This document shows positions 11,523-21,547 of a DNA stretch of 64,000 nucleotides, in pieces. This stretch comes from Gaeumannomyces sp. JS-464 (taxonomy: Eukaryota > Ascomycota > Sordariomycetes > Magnaporthales > Magnaporthaceae). The DNA lies in NCBI GenBank assembly GCA_002197995.1, contig NGZR01000002.1:5456001-5520000 (forward strand), read 5' to 3'. Each line of letters begins with the position of its first letter. Position 1 is the stretch's first letter. The notes beneath the pieces were generated by a model, which saw only the letters and a program-made list of their open reading frames with translations, was not told the DNA's origin and made no database searches. Made by a program: the position numbers and the translations under genes.

Positions 11523-12490
11523 ATGCCTTTAAAGAAAAGCGCTGAAGAGTTCCTCCGCAAGGGGAGAGAGAGGAGGGGCTCTAAGCAATCCAACGAGGGA
11601 ATTAACGATTCTGCTGTCCTTAAGAGACCCACAGACAAGGTGCTGAAAGAATACAAACGCATTGTTGGCCTCTGGAAACAGTGCGTCCTCCCCCCCCCCC
11701 CCCCCATCTTCTTCTCTCCCAGCGGACGTGATTCCTAGCCGTGGTTCTGCTGACACTTTGGCCGTCCAGGTACGCTAAGAGCACGCCGAAGACGACCCCA
11801 GTCCGTACGAGCTTAAGTCCTTGAAAGATTTTGTGAAGGGGATTGCGTTCGGCATTGATGGCGCAGAGAACGATCCGAACCCGGCGGAAGGGACCATTAT
11901 ATATTGGAAGCAGTTTATGGCCGGCTGGCGCCGTAAATACGATGCCATTCCCCGAATATTACGCTTTCGGTGACGAATGTGCGTCCACGCTGTCCAAATA
12001 AACAATCCACCCTAATCGCTAAGCTAAGCTAACTAGTTCGACGTAGTTCATCAAGTACGAGCTGCCCGGAATACTTCGGAAGCGAAATACTAGCTTGGTG
12101 AAAAGTACGCGACCGAAAAGGTTTGGTACGAAAAACCACTTTGTCCATCTCGGACGTTAGCTGTGGGGGAACGATTGGGTTAAGTATGAAAAGCCGGCGA
12201 CGAGAGTTTACGATTGGGCCGATTTCATGGCCATCGTTTGTTTTCCGCACGTATCGGCGAGTACATCGAGTCTACATGCCGGGCAGGCTTTGGTCGTGAC
12301 TTGTATTACAAGGTAAGCATTAAGGGACTGGCATTGGTCGATTACAACATGCTAATCGATATCTTATCTGTGGATAACAGGACGTAAAATTCGGTATGTT
12401 CCGCAATGAATACGGCAACGCAAAGTTTGCCATCCAGCTCGTTCGAAACGCGAAGGGTATAACACATACCTCTGATAAAAGTGTAACAAT
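11523..12490 (+). pseudogene. DUF3435 tyrosine recombinase (Starship captain-type), N-terminal half, broken
   Basis: The sequence reads as the N-terminal half of a DUF3435 protein. From the ATG at 11523 a charged leader is followed by RPTDKVLKEY, FVKGIAFGI, TKNHFVHLGR, QLW-type and DWADFM segments, then GEYIEST and GRDLYYK, and after an intact intron (12312-12380, GTAAGC...AACAG) by DVKFGMFRNEYGN and FAIQLVRNAKG. This order and these motifs are typical of fungal DUF3435 recombinases. The catalytic C-terminal half with the active-site Arg/His/Tyr is missing; similarity stops near 12490. Lesions are a one-base loss near 11779, a TAG replacing the Gln of RQLW (near 12160) and a one-base loss in a T run near 12243. 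The first intron holds a run of 16 C (11690-11705). Known families place such proteins as the first gene of Starship elements; whether this copy ever led one is inference. Confidence 0.75.
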
Positions 12491-12564
12491 CGGGGTTCTG
12501 CTCCTAACGTAGGGTACCTGAGGAGAGGGCTGAAACAGTGCACTTGTCGACAACTTCAAGGAAC

Positions 12565-12820
12565 TCTGGGTTCTGAGGTGCAGCGCTCTGATTGCTTGCT
12601 CTAGGGGATACCTAGAAGCTAACTTAGATTGACTGATGCCGAGGCCTCAGTCAAAGTTACTTTACACAAGGGGAATCCTCTCCTTATATCCTAGGGGCCT
12701 CTTGGTGCTATGTGTGCTTTGTTCATAGCAGACATATCACCCCTGGGTCACGTGATCTTATCACGTGACCGCCCCTGGTCCCAAGTGCGGGGTCTCGATG
12801 CTGCTCCGGGGGCAGCCCCT
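12565..12820 (+). mobile_element. Possible solo-LTR-like segment
   Basis: The segment begins directly after the DUF3435 remnant. It contains a CTTATAT box preceded by an ACACAAGGGG stretch and followed by a perfect hairpin (12746-12770), an arrangement like the promoter part of a fungal LTR. I did not find a second copy in the window or a clear target duplication, so this is only a suggestion. Confidence 0.25.
12746..12770. repeat. Perfect 11-bp inverted repeat with two CACGTG boxes
   Basis: GGTCACGTGAT, the spacer CTT, then its exact reverse complement. Each arm carries the E-box CACGTG, a binding site for bHLH factors. It can form a stem of 11 pairs. Confidence 0.9.
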
Positions 12821-14606
12821 CTTGGGCGCCCGTGGTCGTAACACAGCCGGGCATCAAGAGAAAAGGCATGGAATCGGCTGGTCGGTGTGGCCGCAGCGCC
12901 TGGGCGTCTGGGGCCGACCTCGCATTCGTCGTCCTTATCGTGGCCATTCTGATCCGGCAGTTCGGAGAGAGCTGCCCGGAACCCGTGTGCAGCAGGACTG
13001 TCAAGCGCGGAACTGGCGGCTTTTGAAACGGCTTTAGGACGATTCTAGTCGTCGCTATTAGTCGCGTGGTGTGGGAAGATCCGAGGCTGAGGGTTTGGGA
13101 ATACGTACCTCGCCGTTACCGCCTGCTTAACCTCGTCAGGCTGCATCTTCGTGGTGTAAAGCCTACATACCGCGGGTTCCATATAGCGAAAGGCAAAGGC
13201 TATACGGTTGAGAAACGCTTGGAGCTCGCGGTACGGCGCAAGGGTACGGCCGTGTTACAGTATTAACAGCGTCCTTTATTAAGTCCTGCTGCACATCGAC
13301 TAACGTATTTGGCGTAGACGTTTCGTACGCGACGCGGATCAGTCCAGAGCCCGACATATTATTCGCAGAGTAAATAAAAAGGGTCCTTATGACGGCGTGC
13401 ATCGCGTACGCGTCCGTGATCAAACGGAGGCGCCGTGGAAGCTGCAGGTTATTTCGTCGCAGGCCGCTGCTCTCACGTCGGCAGGTGTCGCGTCCGACCC
13501 CGCCAGCGGTGGCTGCGGCGGAAGCGGGCGGCGTGTGTTGGCATGGACAGCATACACGCACAGGCGCAAGTCGCGCGCTCCCGATCTCAACCGGCTCCGA
13601 CTTTGGGCGACATAGCGACTGCAAGTTGATTGGTTTAGGGGTTCTTGGAGAATAGGCACGGCAAAAAACGGGGCGATAGGACAAGGGTTCTGGCCAGTTC
13701 CCGCTACAGGCACCTGCCTGGGCTCGTGGCAAGCTCAGAGCGGGTTCCCCCAGGCGTTAGATGGTCCTGCACCCTAGTCCTGCAGCCGGGCGTGACCCAG
13801 GTCGTTGTCCAGTCCTTGCGCTCAAACTTGGCGTGGCCGTGCATCCAAAAGTACTGGAGCCCGGTGATGCTCTGGGATACTGGAGCGTCCATGCTGTTGC
13901 CGCTTCCCTGTTTTCTTCGGGGGCCTGGTGTTAACAGCGAGGAACCTTAACCATGGTGACTTTTTCAGGGTATACGTGGTGTGACCCAGGGGACTGCCAG
14001 TTGACCGCAGCACTGAAGCGGTGTCCCACAGGCGCGCTGCCCACCATCACCCCGCGTGGAGCTCCCAGCTCCTGCATACCTAGCATGGTTTCACGCGACA
14101 GCTTTTACGTTCGGAATTCCGAATGCATACGACACGATGATGGGGTTATCGTGGAACGATGCTGCGAGCGGACTGATGTATAATTGTTGAATCGAATCCC
14201 TATTATGGTATAGGTCCCTGCTCCCAACCATCATGCCGACGCCAGAGGCGGATTGTTGCTAACGCTTTTTTGGGCATATCTTGTCTCCGCTCATCACATT
14301 CGATACAACATATTTCCATAAAAAACTGGAACCTTCTCGAAGCTCATATTTGGGTATAAAATAGCCATACGCCCTAAGACCAGTGGAAGGCAAAGGTAGG
14401 AAAATACAAAATACGTTCAAGTTGCGTCTCCATCTATTCAGCACCCCTTGAAGTTCCCCTGAGAGCTTGGCTGAGCCTAAAAACTAGTTTCTTAAGTGGT
14501 GTCCTCGGCTTCCTCGGCCGCAAGGGCTTAACGGATTGCGACGATGCTTTTATTACGAGTTAGTGCTACAGTACTGGCCAGGAGGTTACCAAAAAATAGG
14601 CATACC

Positions 14607-17600
14607 TTAAGGCTGCTTTAAAAGCTGCATGTTTCGCAGAACTATTTGGGATTTCGGGTGAGACGGACCCAAAGCGCTTTGGAAGCCTTGCAAAGCGCGC
14701 TCGTATAGCCTTTCGGCCTCGGCGAGCCGGCCTTGATCGGAATAAAGGTGGGCGAGGTTGTTAACCGTGGCAAGCGTCGATGTGTGGTCCGGCCCGAGCG
14801 CTTTTTCTTTCCCTTGCAGCGCGCGCTCGTATAGCTTTTCGGCCTCGGCGAGCCGGCCTTGATCGGAATAGAGAAGGGCGAGGTTGTTGACGGTGCCGAG
14901 CGTCGATATGTTGTCCGGCCCGAGCGCTTTCTTATAGCCTTGCAAAGCGCGTTCGTATAGCGTTTCGGCCTCGGCGAGCCGGCCTTGGGCTTTATAGAGA
15001 AGGGCGAGGTTGTTGACGGTGCCGAGCGTCGATGTGTTGTCCGGCCCGAGCGCTTTCTCATAGCCTTGCAAAGCGCGTTCGTATAGCCTTTCGGCCTCGG
15101 CGAGCCGGCCTTGATGGGAGAAAAGGTCGCCCAAGTTGTGCATTGCATCCATCACCCGATTTTCTTCAAAACTCTGTTCAACCTCACCATCTTTACCAAT
15201 GTCTCCCATCCACCATAAGCATCGCCCCGCATGCGGGAGAAGTCGCCGCTGCAGCACCCAGTAGTCCTTCGTGGTGCTACTAGGCACAGTTGATCCAACC
15301 ATCATCATCGCCAGCCGCAAAAAGTCTCTCTTCCCGGCGCCGTCCTGCATGTGCGCCGTCCACCGATGCACCACGGGATGCACCATATAACTTCCGTATA
15401 TGGACTCCTGGGCCTCGATTATCGAGTAGCGGAGCAGCAGTCGAATTGCATCCATAAATTTGATCTCGTTGCATGCAATCTCACAAAGCCAGGCCGGCCA
15501 CCATTCTCCGTCTACTGTCTTTTGCAAAAGGCTGTGCCACAGATCGCGGTTGTCAAGGAAGGCCCAGAGACGGACCAGGTTTGCTGCACATTTGCTTCTC
15601 GCCTCGACCGCTTTGAACGATATCGTCCATGTCGTTCCTACGCTTCGTTGTTCGTAGTCCGCTAGCGGCGTGCCGGTCTTTTCAAACTCGATCATGTCGT
15701 CCCACTGGTCTCTGTAAAGGCGGACGTACGACGCCATGTCGAGCTCTGTTTCCCGGATATACGCGCCGGCTTGTGCGAGCGCCAGCGGCAGGCCGTCTAG
15801 CAGGCCGAGTAGCGCTGTACCTGCCTCGTCCATTACTGCAGCCAGATTAGCTTTGAACCCAATTTGCATAGACAATGCATACCTAGCTCTGCTCGACACC
15901 ATTGCTGAAGAATTGCTTTGCTCAGCTTTTCATCGACCTTTTTCAGCTTTTTCGCATCGCCGAGCTGCGCCAGCCGTAATAGGCGTGTGGTGATCAGCAC
16001 CGACCCGTGGTCCGCAGACAGGTATTTTCGAACATCGTATGCGCCGGTCGCACCACCCTGTTCGTGGTCCTGGTCGACGTTATCAAAAACGAGCAGCCAG
16101 TCGACGTTATCCGGCTGCGCCAGCCACTTCATAACGTCCGCTATCACGATGTTGAGATCGTCCTCATTGCTGGGGACAATGTTCCTGCTCCTGTTAGGGA
16201 TCTGGCCTTGAGGAATTCTCTTTGCGCAGCTGGCAAGACTTTGTCGCACCCGGTCCTCCGACCTGCCGTCCAGCCAAAAAACGGAACTGAAGGTAGCTTG
16301 GTGGCGCCGCGCAAAGTCTGCAGCCAGTTGCGTCTTCCCGATGCCCCCGAGCCCATGGAGGACAAACACCCGTTGCCGCGTCTGTGGCAAGTGGGGCTGT
16401 GGAAGGAGGTGTCGTTCGAGCACGGCCGCGTCGGATGGTCTGTCAACGAAGTTGTTTGATATAGGCATACCCTGGAGGCTAAAGGGAGTTCGGTAGGGGC
16501 CGAAGTCTGACTCATAGCGTTAGTAAATACGAAGGAACATTCCTAAGGGGGAAAACGTCGGTTTCGATTTAGGGATAGCTGCACTAACACTCGTATAACG
16601 CTAGATTATTTGCGCACGCCTTCATCTGCTTGAACACGGCCTGGGATTCGACATAACGCCGCGTCGCCGCTGCAATCTCTGCTTTTTTCTTAGACTCCTC
16701 GAGCCCGATCTCTTCAAGCCCGCGGTCGACGTTAAAACGGTAGTAGCGCCCTTCGTCGTCCAAGGCAGACTTGTCGCGGTGGAACTGCTGCGCCGTCTTC
16801 TCTGTCTCTGTCGCCAGCTCCTTGAGTGTGCTCCAAATCCCAAGGGCATCGTCGCGCACCGGCTTCAGGTTCGGTACGCCCGTCCCGATCGACACAAAGC
16901 ATCGAAGTTTGCGCTGCAGCTGGTCCCCCCAAACGTCCTGGGCTTGGTTCCACACCGCATACACGGGGTTATTCGCGCCCAGCGCGCCGTCGACGAATTC
17001 CTCCCCGAAGGGGCCAACGGCGATGGGGTCGAAGAATGTTGTGGCGGCAGACGTGGCGCGGCAGGCTTGCCAAATTGTCGTCGATTCAAGAAGGTCGGAA
17101 TTGTCGCTACGCGGGGAGCGGTAGCTGGCTAGGCAAACGGTATCGCCGGTTTGCTTGCTTGTTGCGCAGACGAAGCTAATAGCCCAAAACACGGATTAGC
17201 ATGCTTCGAGCCAAAAGGCGGCGACTTGGACTTACACTTTGCAAAACGAGTCGACGTCCTTGAGGAGCGCATCCTCGCCGAGGCCGCGATTTCCAAGGAT
17301 TTTCTTGATGGCGGCCTCTAGCTCGGCGGCATCGAACCGGCCCTTAAGCTGGCCCTTAATGTTGACCCGATGGCTTTTCTTTTCGAACACCTTATCCGAC
17401 AGGGATGTGTAAGCCGCGATGCATTCATCAACGGTCATCCGCAGGCGGCCGAGCATAATCGCGATAAGGCCGCCGGTGCTGGTCCCGCCGATCAAGTCGA
17501 AATAATCGCAAGGCTTGGGCGGGGATGCGGGGTCGACGGCGGCCATCAGCCTACGCAGGATCATCAGCGAGGCCAGGCCGCGCACGCCGCCGCCGTCGAG

Positions 17601-17630
17601 GGCGAGCAGCCGGATGTGGTCGCCGGGCAT
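14607..17630 (-). CDS. Patatin / NB-ARC / TPR NLR-type receptor
   Basis: I assemble four exons: 17630-17236, 17175-16589, 16506-15883 and 15835-14607, giving 944 residues with no stop or frameshift. The intron before exon 3 has a perfect TACTAAC branch site. Domains are a patatin-like phospholipase (oxyanion loop DGGGVRG at 12-18, nucleophile Ser51 in GGTSTGG, catalytic Asp194 in DGA), then an NB-ARC NTPase (P-loop GLGGIGKT at 379-386, Walker B LLVFDN, LITTR, GLPLALA near 550), then four TPRs of 42 residues at the C-terminus. In this NLR class the TPRs sense a ligand, the NTPase switches and the patatin domain attacks membrane lipids, giving regulated cell death. Patatin and NB-ARC could be mistaken for separate genes because the patatin frame runs into a stop at 16584 if the GTTAGT donor is ignored. 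All catalytic residues are present, unlike the NLR at 3848. Confidence 0.88.
14675..15150 (-). repeat. Four near-identical 126-bp TPR-coding repeats
   Basis: The motif encoding LAEAERLYERAL-type helices recurs every 126 bp (landmark positions 14710, 14836, 14962, 15088 on the plus strand). The units differ by only a few bases each. Such high internal identity is a mark of NLR sensor repeats that recombine and change specificity quickly. Confidence 0.85.
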
Positions 17631-18234
17631 TGCGGTCTATCTTTGGGGATGATGGATGGCTTGCAGCGGGAGTTGGAGGTGAACAGCGGCAGGCGCGGGA
17701 TGAAAGAGGCGAGGGGCTGAAGGCCGCCAACAGCGGTCGCGGGCCAGGCTGAGCCGCCACGACGGTCGGCATCTCGTTGGCGCCTCATTCTTGTCTGGGA
17801 GCCGCGCTCACTGGGCGAATCAGAAGCTAGTGCTTCAGCCTCCACGAACTGGGCCCGTGGCGACGTCAAGAGCTGCAAATCGGTGTGCAACGGTGTTGGA
17901 TCACGTCGCTTTGTAGACTTCAATTGACCGCTCCAACTAGCGTCGGCTGAAGGCCTCAAGCCGTATCTAGGAAGCGGGCTTGAGCGTAATTAACAAAAAA
18001 GTACCTCGCGCTGGTGTTCCTGATGCGTCCGCTAGGCTGGTGAGCCCCACCAGCCGCTTACATGCTGTAGAACCGCCTTAGCTTGCACCCACAACCTTTC
18101 AAGTCTTAGCCGGTTGATGGCGGAGGGATACGGCGGCGTGCACACCGGCGCTGCAGAGGGCTACGGCGGCCCCGGTGGCCAAAAGTCTTTTGTGATGCAG
18201 CCATATCGAGGTCAACATGCCTGCTAGCTCCAGG
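17631..18234. other. Upstream region of the patatin NLR, no gene seen
   Basis: This should contain the NLR promoter. A short inverted repeat (GGCTGGTG...CACCAGCC) lies near 18030-18050. I see no separate coding region. Confidence 0.5.
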
Positions 18235-18800
18235 AGATTACACCCTCGTCCTGCCTGAACCGCCTACCGAGCCACCTCCGCTCTGGCCAAGGCACAAAGG
18301 GCTGCCCTCGTCGACGCGATCCTTGTTACGTGTCCCTAGCAGCATGGGCGCCCCCCAGGACGGGGAGGCCGCGGCCGGCTACCTCGCGCGCGCCGCTGCC
18401 GTGCCGTCCGAGATCCTGCACTACGGCTTCGTCGGCGCCGTCCGTCCCCACGGTCGAGACGCCCGACAGCCCCACCGCCACGCTCGGGGCCGCGCGCGTG
18501 AGCCTGTGCAGCCTCCTCCTGCGCGAGTTCGACCGCACCGCCGCCGAGTTGGACGGCGCCAAGCTCGTGCTTTGTCAAGCTCTTCCCCCTCATCGGCCGC
18601 GGCGATGTTGGGCTCGACGCCTACAGCCGCAACATATTCCAGGGCGTCGCCGGCACCGCGCGCCAGGCGTTCCGCGAGGGCGTCGACGTGGTCTTCCAGC
18701 AGATGGTGTAACCGCGTGTCCAGCCCGCGCTAACCGAGACGTTCAGCGACGCCAACTCGCGCCGACGGAGTGGGACATGGCGGGGCTGGCGGCGCAACGA
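18235..18800 (+). pseudogene. Fragment resembling COG4 (Golgi tethering subunit)
   Basis: Two or three plus-strand frames together read like the middle of COG4, a subunit of the conserved oligomeric Golgi complex that tethers vesicles. Readable pieces are a proline-rich LPEPP segment, a YLARAAAVPSEIL helix, SLLLREFDRTAAE and KLFPLIGRGDVGLDAYSR with GVAGTAR. The true gene should have several hundred more residues on both sides; here the match begins near 18235 and ends at a stop near 18710. Frame changes occur near 18440 and 18570. It is therefore a displaced partial copy rather than the working housekeeping gene. The family assignment rests on remembered similarity and should be checked by a search. 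Confidence 0.5.
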
Positions 18801-19029
18801 GGGGGAGTGGGACGTGCTGGCGCGGCTCGAGCAGGGCGGCCGCGTTAACGGATTCGGCGCTACTTGCATGGAGCGCGACTTCTCGGCCGTCATCAGCGCC
18901 GTGGCGAAGGGTAACTGCGTGCTGCGTGAAGAGTTTGCCCGCGTCAGCCAGCGCTTATGGTCGCCAACATGGAGGATAAGTCGAACGATGGCAAGGCTAC
19001 TCTTCACCGAAATGCGAAGATTATATTAG
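18801..19029 (+). pseudogene. Fragment of an uncharacterised fungal coiled-coil family
   Basis: The frame ending at 19029 contains REEFARVSQRL followed, in a shifted frame, by MVANMEDKSN-like residues. I associate these with a conserved fungal protein of unknown function that has helical N-terminal repeats. Only about 60 codons are recognisable and there is at least one frameshift near 18955. Confidence 0.25.
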
Positions 19030-20644
19030 CCTCGTGTCGTTGTTTGCGTGCAGACTGAACAGAATGGGGATTCTGAGCATGCCAACTTTTACCTGGAGTC
19101 GATATGCCCCGAGGTCGAACGTTCTGATGGCTCACACGCGTCGGCCGGAGGGTGGAGGTTCTGCTCATCGCCCGGAACTTGCTAGTTCGTATCGGACTTT
19201 GTCGCTCCGGATTCGGCGGGTGCATTGGATTTGGCGGGTGCAGTGGGATCGACGGGCGCATTGGATTCGCAACCGGCTCGCATGGTAAAGGCGTACGGTT
19301 TTGCAAATAACGTTTCCCTGCCTCTAGGTCCTCTAGGAAAGTTCGGCCCAAAGCACGTGCAGGAATCGGCTGGGAGTCGGCATGTGGCAGCCGGGGCTGT
19401 TAGGCGTGGGCTGACAATGGCGGTCGCAATCCTACTAAACTTGGGCAGCATGCTGCCGCCGTCGTAGGGCCCCATATCTTCACGGGCTGGACGTAAGGGA
19501 ATGGATGCAAGGTCGAAGCCGGCGAGGGTCTCTATACTGCAACCGCGGCCGGCGCAGAGCTAGCAGCGTTTGCCTGTCTGCTGCTTCACGGCCGTGCGTT
19601 CACAATCGAAGCTTCGTCTGTGGATATCAAAGCCGACTTGCCACCTACCTGCGAAACCTGGCTGCTAAACGCTCGCTCGGCAACGGCCTAGGCGGGCGGC
19701 GCAGTGACTGTGGCGTTACAATGTCAATAATATTTAACATTCGTCGCTGCTGCGCTTTTACTAACACAATCGCTGAAAAATTGTCCAAAAATGTGTTGGC
19801 GTTATGTCTGCACTATAAACAGGGAGCAGCCACGAACACGAGGTTTGTTTGGTCGTCCGGACGCGTTCCCCCTGCGTGGAGTCGCAATCTGCTGGAACCC
19901 AATGGGATCAGCGGCGGCAATCCCAAGGGCGCCTGCTCAACTGGCACAAACGCTGGAATCGCTGTCAGCTATCGCCAACAGTACCACACCTTTGGCCAAT
20001 GGCCGCCTTTTAACGCGGTGGTTCGTGTGCGGTTTCGGCGAAAGTGAATGGTTCCGCGATAGGCGGCACCGCGATACGTGCGTCAGCGACAACTTAAGCA
20101 ACCCCGCGGGCGGAAGTTCGTGGCAAACGCCCATTTTTGCCCCGCTTTCCGTTGCTAACTCTTCCAGGGCAGGAGGGAGTGCGGTACATCAAAGGGCCCA
20201 AGCAAGCCAGTTACGATAGATTGCAAGCGCGTATGCCTTCACTTTTGTTTGCACATCCAACTCTGAAGTTTCAAGTATATGGACTACGTCATGCTCGAGG
20301 TATAAAGCTCCCTTCTCAGATAACTAGCCAGGCAATTGGGAGTTCATCTTTGGAGGAAGAATTGTGGGAATGTCACAAACGAAGTACTGGTGTCCATGCA
20401 CTATCCATCTCACGCGGCGCCGGACCTAGCGCCCGATGTTCAGGTTGCGACCTACGGAGAAAGTCCCGGAACCTGAGTGGGAAACCCCGCAAAATCCCTG
20501 CGAAGCATGCTGAGAGGGATCACAAACAAGTCCGCTGGAGGTCACACGGCCCAAGACGTCTGCTTCACCGGTAACACCGTAAAACTCCGAGGCGACCTGG
20601 CCTACAAGAGGCTGCTACCCACCACTATGTGAATGGGATAAACC
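19030..20644. other. 1.6 kb without recognisable gene
   Basis: Open frames on the plus strand (19505-20047, 19791-20219, 20137-20574) overlap in different frames and match nothing I know. The middle (19700-19830) is more AT-rich than its surroundings. I saw no clear terminal repeats. Confidence 0.45.
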
Positions 20645-21139
20645 TCAAGCAGTAGACGTATAGGAGAGCAGGGCGGATGGCATGTCGTTTTGCTGCAGCA
20701 CCTGTAACGCTAGGGACAGGTGCGAGACGATCTCATCTACCTCCTCGTCAAGCGCTTGCAGCGTGCTCTGTCGGAAGGGATATGCTATCCTGCGGGCAGC
20801 AGTACGGGCGACGGCACGGCTGCCGTTGGTGGAATCGCCCTTGAATTTGTTGGTCTTCTCCTGGAGCTTATGGATACACTCCTCGCAGATTTGAATCGAG
20901 CTCTCGATGTTCTTCAACAGGGCTTGCTCGTTAACGCTGAATGTGCGCTGGGCCAACCTGTCCTGGAGACTTTCTAACACATTAAGTAAACATTCTAGCT
21001 TCTTTGTCATGTGAGCGACGTCGGACTGCTGCCTCTTGCTGGCCGAGTAGAAGACGTAAAGGCTCTGCGTGACTTGGATGCCCAACGAAATGATGCCTAC
21101 CACGCTTCCGGCGAAGGACAGGGGTCGTGAATGGGACAA
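20645..21139 (-). CDS. Stand-alone HeLo-like/STAND N-terminal domain protein
   Basis: The 164-residue product starts with LSFAGSVVGIISLGIQVTQ, the amphipathic first helix typical of the fungal HeLo-like or STAND N-terminal domain. That domain usually precedes a NACHT NTPase and ankyrin repeats and forms membrane-active bundles in cell-death signalling. The rest is helical (DRLAQRTF, CEECIHKLQEK, EVDEIVSHLSLALQVLQQ). Relatives continue from the last helix into a linker and NTPase; here the frame stops at 20645 after a short unrelated tail, and no NACHT or ankyrin sequence follows on the minus strand. It could be a truncated NLR or a real short regulator. There is no internal lesion. Confidence 0.6.
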   Translation of the reverse strand: MSHSRPLSFAGSVVGIISLGIQVTQSLYVFYSASKRQQSDVAHMTKKLECLLNVLESLQDRLAQRTFSVNEQALLKNIESSIQICEECIHKLQEKTNKFKGDSTNGSRAVARTAARRIAYPFRQSTLQALDEEVDEIVSHLSLALQVLQQNDMPSALLSYTSTA

Positions 21140-21547
21140 TTATTCATGCCGAGCCCCTGGCGCCACAGGAGTAAACCTCACGCAGCTCTCTGCTGTATTA
21201 CCCTTGAGCAGAGGCATGAACTGCACCTGTCGTCAGTTTTTTATCATCAATATCGCGTAGCACCACTGGAGGGCGGCGGCGGGCCGGCATTCTATGCATG
21301 GCCATTTCACCGCCCCACGGCTCTACGTAGTCGCATGACCTCGTGCACCACCATGCCAGGGGCTGGTTCCCTGTTAGTAGCGGTCGGACAACAATCATGG
21401 AGGGGTGCAAGCATGAGGATAGAGGAGTCTGGGCGCCGTGGGATTCGGAAAAGGGAGAGGACGGGGTCGTGGAAGGAGAAAAATTCACCTCTGTTTCCAA
21501 GTCCGATGCTTGCCATATACGCTTTCGATCGTCATTAGTGCTAGAAG
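21140..21547. other. Spacer, no gene seen
   Basis: This lies between the HeLo-like gene start and the end of the F-box-like pseudogene. Short open frames (21131-21538 and antisense) show no family resemblance. Confidence 0.5.

Larger units (their letters stand above)
12491..14606. other. Non-coding stretch with possible LTR-like segment
   Basis: No gene is recognised. The first part (12565-12820) looks like promoter-bearing repeat DNA: a TATA-like CCTTATATCC, a hairpin with two E-boxes and GC-rich flanks. Open frames at 13163-13732 (-), 13389-13655 (+) and 12723-13037 overlap each other and match nothing I know. Confidence 0.45.

Noticed and set aside
13163..13732. 189-codon minus-strand open frame after the captain stump
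   Set aside because: No domain, overlaps several equally long frames on the plus strand, and does not continue the recombinase.
14675..15150. Repeat array as a CRISPR or satellite
   Set aside because: The 126-bp period codes for 42-residue TPRs in the NLR frame, with no spacers.
16584..17192. Patatin second exon as a separate gene
   Set aside because: The GTTAGT donor at 16588, TACTAAC branch and TCAG acceptor at 16507 join it in frame to the NB-ARC exon; the stop at 16584 is intronic.
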